Position numbers and translations under genes: made by a program. From JAPLDB01 sp964356415 (GTDB lineage Bacteria > Bacteroidota > Bacteroidia > AKYH767-A > 2013-40CM-41-45), in the NCBI GenBank assembly GCA_964356415.1, contig CAYHHK010000191.1:1-5661 (forward strand): a stretch of 5,661 nucleotides of DNA, given 5' to 3'. Shown one piece after another: positions 5,072 to 5,661 of the stretch; the stretch's first letter is position 1; each line of letters begins with the position of its first letter. The notes beneath the pieces were generated by a model. It had not been told where the DNA came from. It worked only from the letters and a program-made list of their open reading frames with translations, and did not search any database.

Positions 5072-5661
5072 ATGATTCAGCGATTGGTTCCACTTCTATT
5101 CCTGTTTGTAATATTTTTTTTTGGCAACGGTTCTGCGCAAATTGCGGAGCCCATATTCAAACATTTTACCGGTGATGATGGATTTCCTTCTTCGCAGGTT
5201 TATGAAGCGATGCAGGACAACGATGGTTATATGTGGTTTGCCACTGACCGTGGCGTGGTTAAATATAATGGGTATGAATTTAAAACGTTTACTGCAAAAG
5301 ATGGATTAACAGATAACGTTGTTTTCCGTTTGTTTCAGGATCACAGAAATCGAATCTGGATGATCACATTCTCAGGATGCATTTTTATTTATGAGAAAAA
5401 TAAAATAACTGCTTATAAATATAATTTCAAAATTAAAAATCTGTTGAAAGGGAGTTTCCAACTAAATATTTATGTTGATAGTTTAGAAAATGTTTTTGTT
5501 GGAAGCACATCCGGATTATTTAAGGTGGATAATACAGGGCTTGTATCTCAAAGATTTAATTTTTCTGTAGATGGCAAGCAGAATAAATTGATCATTGATC
5601 AGCAAAGCAATGAGGAGCATCCGATAGCCATAGGTTCGGCTATATTCAAATTTTGCGATAC
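5072..5661 (+). CDS. Two-component-type beta-propeller (Reg_prop) sensor protein, N-terminal part (cut by window end)
   Basis: The frame from ATG 5072 runs 196 codons to the window edge without a stop. Residues 1-23 form a signal peptide: a hydrophobic core LVPLLFLFVIFFFG, then NGSAQ as the likely cleavage region. Residues 28-150 contain the first blades of a Reg_prop propeller: YEAMQDNDGYMWFATDRGVVKYNG (split as 44-54 and 55-67), then FRLFQDHRNRIWMITFSG (85-102), then the weaker NIYVDSLENVFVGSTSGLFKVD (132-153). The pattern is the D-x-x-G/N-x-x-W-x-x-T-x-x-G signature of periplasmic sensor propellers in Bacteroidota. Full proteins usually have about a dozen blades, a Y_Y_Y domain, a membrane helix and either a LytS-like kinase or a hybrid kinase with an AraC-type regulator. 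The opening FKHFTGDDGFPSSQVYEAMQD recalls the LytS-like class, but the kinase lies outside the window. Later codons are markedly AT-rich. A T9 run lies in the signal-peptide codons. Confidence 0.82.
   Translation, partial: MIQRLVPLLFLFVIFFFGNGSAQIAEPIFKHFTGDDGFPSSQVYEAMQDNDGYMWFATDRGVVKYNGYEFKTFTAKDGLTDNVVFRLFQDHRNRIWMITFSGCIFIYEKNKITAYKYNFKIKNLLKGSFQLNIYVDSLENVFVGSTSGLFKVDNTGLVSQRFNFSVDGKQNKLIIDQQSNEEHPIAIGSAIFKFCD

Noticed and set aside
5121..5309. Separate 62-residue open frame inside the sensor gene
   Set aside because: It is in a different frame from the Reg_prop frame, which has a signal peptide and propeller repeats and runs unbroken to the window end.
1..5661. CRISPR array, tRNA, rRNA, riboswitch, IS element or phage genes
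   Set aside because: No regularly spaced repeats, RNA-gene-like segments, transposase or phage protein frames were seen on either strand.

Overview
The window is a stretch of ordinary chromosome from a member of the Bacteroidota. Four things point there. The proteins are typical of that phylum: a DUF1573 lipoprotein, a long NusB with an N-terminal extension, a leucine-dehydrogenase-type enzyme and a propeller sensor. None of the genes has a clear Shine-Dalgarno sequence. TAnnTTTG-type -7 promoter motifs lie just upstream of several starts. The gene order leucine dehydrogenase - nusB - DUF1573 - yajC, with an ABC exporter facing away from it, is one I recall from this phylum. Order or family cannot be fixed from the sequence alone.

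The left half (1-2953) reads right to left on the minus strand. It holds a leucine-dehydrogenase-family enzyme (2953-1859), nusB only 2 bases behind it (1856-924), a 336-base non-coding gap, a DUF1573 lipoprotein (587-87) and, at the very edge, the first 16 codons of what looks like yajC (49-1). The first two genes are almost certainly one operon. The gap holds several inverted repeats, one resembling a dispersed GTCATTCC...GGAAT repeat, and a good promoter motif directly before the lipoprotein. DUF1573 and yajC therefore probably have their own transcript.

The right half reads left to right. A full-length ABC exporter half-transporter (3143-4933, open back to a GTG at 3086) diverges from the dehydrogenase across a short shared control region. 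After a 138-base gap comes the 5' part of a secreted or periplasmic beta-propeller (Reg_prop) sensor protein, cut by the window end. It is probably the sensor half of a LytS-like or hybrid histidine kinase. Its upstream region has a perfect 16-base palindrome that slightly overlaps a promoter motif, and that motif lies so close to the ATG that the mRNA may be leaderless.

The genes do not form one pathway. nusB (rRNA antitermination) and yajC (Sec accessory) are housekeeping, the dehydrogenase serves branched-chain amino acid metabolism, the ABC exporter has an unknown substrate, and the propeller gene starts a signalling unit. I found no undescribed system, phage, IS element, CRISPR array or RNA gene. 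The points worth a second look are the inverted repeats in the nusB-DUF1573 gap, the Asp in place of the catalytic Glu in the ABC transporter Walker B motif, and the palindrome, promoter and T9 tract at the sensor gene.
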